Origin: Arion vulgaris
Lineage: Eukaryota; Mollusca; Gastropoda; Stylommatophora; Arionidae
DNA length: 64,000 nucleotides
Assembly (NCBI GenBank): GCA_020796225.1
Contig: CM036771.1
Span: 26,890,176-26,954,175 of the forward strand
Direction: 5' to 3'
A model generated the notes under the pieces. That model was not told where the DNA came from, searched no databases, and was given only the letters and a program-made list of their open reading frames with translations. The position numbers and the translations under genes are program-made. This document shows positions 62,246-64,000 of the stretch, one piece after another. The number at the start of each line of letters is the position of its first letter. The first letter of the stretch is position 1.

Positions 62246-62247
62246 GT

Positions 62248-62371
62248 TTTCCGGTTCTGGTTTCAAGATGGAAGGTATTGTTTTCTTCGTACTTGCTATG
62301 GCCGGTTGTTCTGAGGCCTAATAATCCTCAGTCGTAAAAACCCCAGTATTTCCGAAACAGAGGATTTATCT
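62248..62371. repeat. Dispersed repeat, copy 2
   Basis: See 60438-60551. Same orientation, roughly 85% similar by eye. Confidence 0.8.
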
Positions 62372-62398
62372 AAATGTGTATCGTTCTATTAATGTGAA

Positions 62399-64000
62399 AT
62401 GGCTACCCGTTCTAGTTTATTAAATAGTAAAAAGTGTTCGAAATTCGGCTATTGGAATGTGAGGACTATGTTTCAAGCGGAAAAACCGCTGAGGTGTGTA
62501 AAGAAATGAAAAATTATAACCTGGACATCTTGGTTGTCAGTGAGTGCAGATGGCTGGATTCAGGTAAAAATTATATATCTAGCGAAAATGTGTTTATTAT
62601 TCATTCCAGGAGAGCTGATAATATTCATAAAGAAGGAGTTGGAATCATCATGACACATAAAACTGCATCATCTCTTATTAGCTGGGAGCCAATCAATGAA
62701 AGAATTATAACAGCCCGACTACAAACTAAACACTTTAAACTTACAATTATATACTGAAGCACATTAATAACGTGTATAACCTGTATAATCCAGGAACAGA
62801 GTGTGAAATGTAAATATAAGTGTTTACAAGCTTACATATTTGGAATCCTTATTCGCTCGAGTGGTTACCGGGGCCCAAATTTGGGGTGTAAAGAATAGAA
62901 CCACTGTTACTTGCCACGCATGTCGTAGAGGCGACTAAGGAGGTTTGGCTGAAATCGGATGCATGTGTCCTAAACGTGTAGAAGTATTTCGCGTTTAGAG
63001 ACCTACCAAACCAATGTGCAACGTATACACGTTCTTGGCAAAGATCAAACATATCGCAAAGAGTGATTAAAATTTGTCGTAAAGAACGAACGTAAAGAAG
63101 AAGAAAGAGGAGGAATCCTTATTTATTTTCCTTTCAATGCATGATGTTAATTAATTTGTACATTTGATTGTTATGAAATTAATTCCATTTGTGCAGGCAA
63201 GGGAAAACAACAAAAATGCAACCAATAAAAAAATTCATTCACACTATCCTCAGTATCTGGTATGTTCACCGTGTGCTTGCAAACAAGCTTGCAGCGACTC
63301 CGCATGGAATGGGAAATACACGGGAAAATACATTCCCACACTTTTTTTGCTCACCCTCTCAGCAACAGTATTTATTATAGTGGTGCGTTTTTAATGTGCT
63401 TCAGTATACAATGTTACGCTTCAACGAACGACAGCACAGATGACCAGAAGGACAGATTTTACGTTTCACTGCTAGACATTCTAAACAAAACAGCTAGGCA
63501 CAATTTCATTGTGACTATGGACGACTTTAATGCTAAAATCGGCAATGACAACAAAGGCATAGAAAGGTTCATCGGCAAACATGGCATGGGCACTATGAAC
63601 CAAAATGGAGAAAGACTACTGGAATTATGCGAACTGACTAATATGTCAATTTCAAGTACCTTTTTCCCACACAAAGACATCCATAAAACAACTTGGAATT
63701 CTCCTGACCAACATACAAAAAAACCAGATTGATCACTTCTGTATAAACTCGAAATTTCGTACGTCCGTCTTAGATGTAAGAGTCTACAGAGGTACAGATA
63801 TTGACAGCGACTACAACTTATGCATTGCCAAAATAAAAACTCAATTGAAAGTACTATACAAACCGCAAAAAACCCAGAAAATAGATTCTAAACGCCTACT
63901 GTTACCAAACATTCAAAGTTCCTACAATATCGATATTCATAATAGATTCATCAACTTACATAACGTCACTACAACAGGACAAACCGAGAGAAACATAGAA
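62399..64000 (+). pseudogene. RTE-type endonuclease ORF start, split by a TIR element, runs off the window
   Basis: Starts at ATG 62399 with NSKKCSKFGYWNVRTMF, shifts frame near 62475, then GKTAEVCKEMKNYNLDILVV and SECRW (catalytic Glu). After the insert it continues QCYASTNDSTDDQKD, TMDDFNAKIGNDN (usually GDFN) and QIDHFCINSKFRTS. The last motif is IDSDYNLCIAK, where the catalytic His of SDH is Tyr. Frames change again near 63720. The RT part lies beyond the window. Confidence 0.85.
62752..63406. mobile_element. Non-autonomous TIR element (655 bp, TA target)
   Basis: Termini TACTGAAGCACATTAA and TTAATGTGCTTCAGTA with TA on both sides (62750-62751, 63407-63408). Removing it with one TA restores the endonuclease frame of the host RTE (TII joined to QCYAS). 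Its middle (about 62860-63110) looks like a further insert ending in AAGAAGAAGAAAGAGGAGG, possibly a SINE. Confidence 0.8.

Noticed and set aside
62109..62321. Small secreted peptide ending MEGIVFFVLAMAGCSEA
   Set aside because: The hydrophobic tail lies in a dispersed non-coding repeat (also at 60438) and the frame runs through a SINE-like repeat.

Overview
The window looks like a stretch of an invertebrate nuclear genome. It is AT-rich, has GT-AG introns, and is packed with non-LTR retrotransposons, Penelope-like elements (PLEs), hAT and Tc1/mariner-type DNA transposons and tRNA-derived SINE candidates. The mix fits a lophotrochozoan, and a gastropod mollusc is my best guess. A SPIN-like hAT element at 38498-39174 fits that guess, because SPIN has been reported in a pond snail. 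The species itself cannot be read from the sequence. I see no rRNA, no intact tRNA gene, no CRISPR array and no prokaryotic operon.

Only one host gene is supported: an arylacetamide deacetylase / neutral cholesterol ester hydrolase-like alpha/beta hydrolase on the + strand. Five exons (4066-4183, 11617-11680, 18029-18150, 33662-33874, 34900-35375) join in phase to give 330 residues with the HGGG oxyanion motif, the GDSAGG nucleophile and the Asp and His of the triad. The N-terminal exon(s) are not recognised and probably lie upstream. Its introns are about 7.4, 6.3, 15.5 and 1.0 kb and consist largely of transposons.

Intron 1 holds an RTE-type element split by a hAT element that is itself split by another RTE fragment, a second RTE family with a TGA-repeat tail, and a PLE inverted dimer. 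Intron 2 holds an RTE fragment split by an EN/RT/RNase H retrotransposon and by a Tc1/mariner-superfamily transposon whose last two catalytic residues are widely spaced. Intron 3 holds one 11.65-kb L1/Tx1-like insertion with a 14-bp target duplication, a poly(A) tail and an inverted 5' part. That insertion carries a 5-kb array of a 22-bp unit inside its RT domain, plus at least three smaller arrays grown from its own coding sequence.

Downstream of the gene (about 36-64 kb) everything recognised is repetitive. There are SINE candidates, RNase H retrotransposon fragments, SPIN, a hAT MITE and a GC-rich RNase H unit between 241-bp direct repeats. At 49.1-58.9 kb a PLE is split by a PLE inverted dimer, which is split by an EN-RT-RNase H retrotransposon. 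The window ends in an RTE element interrupted by a TIR element. Tandem arrays of 22-63 bp recur, and at least seven arose inside transposon coding regions.

Most nesting claims rest on matching target-site duplications, and several on the host element's reading frame re-forming once the insert is removed. Family names come from recognised motifs, not from database searches.
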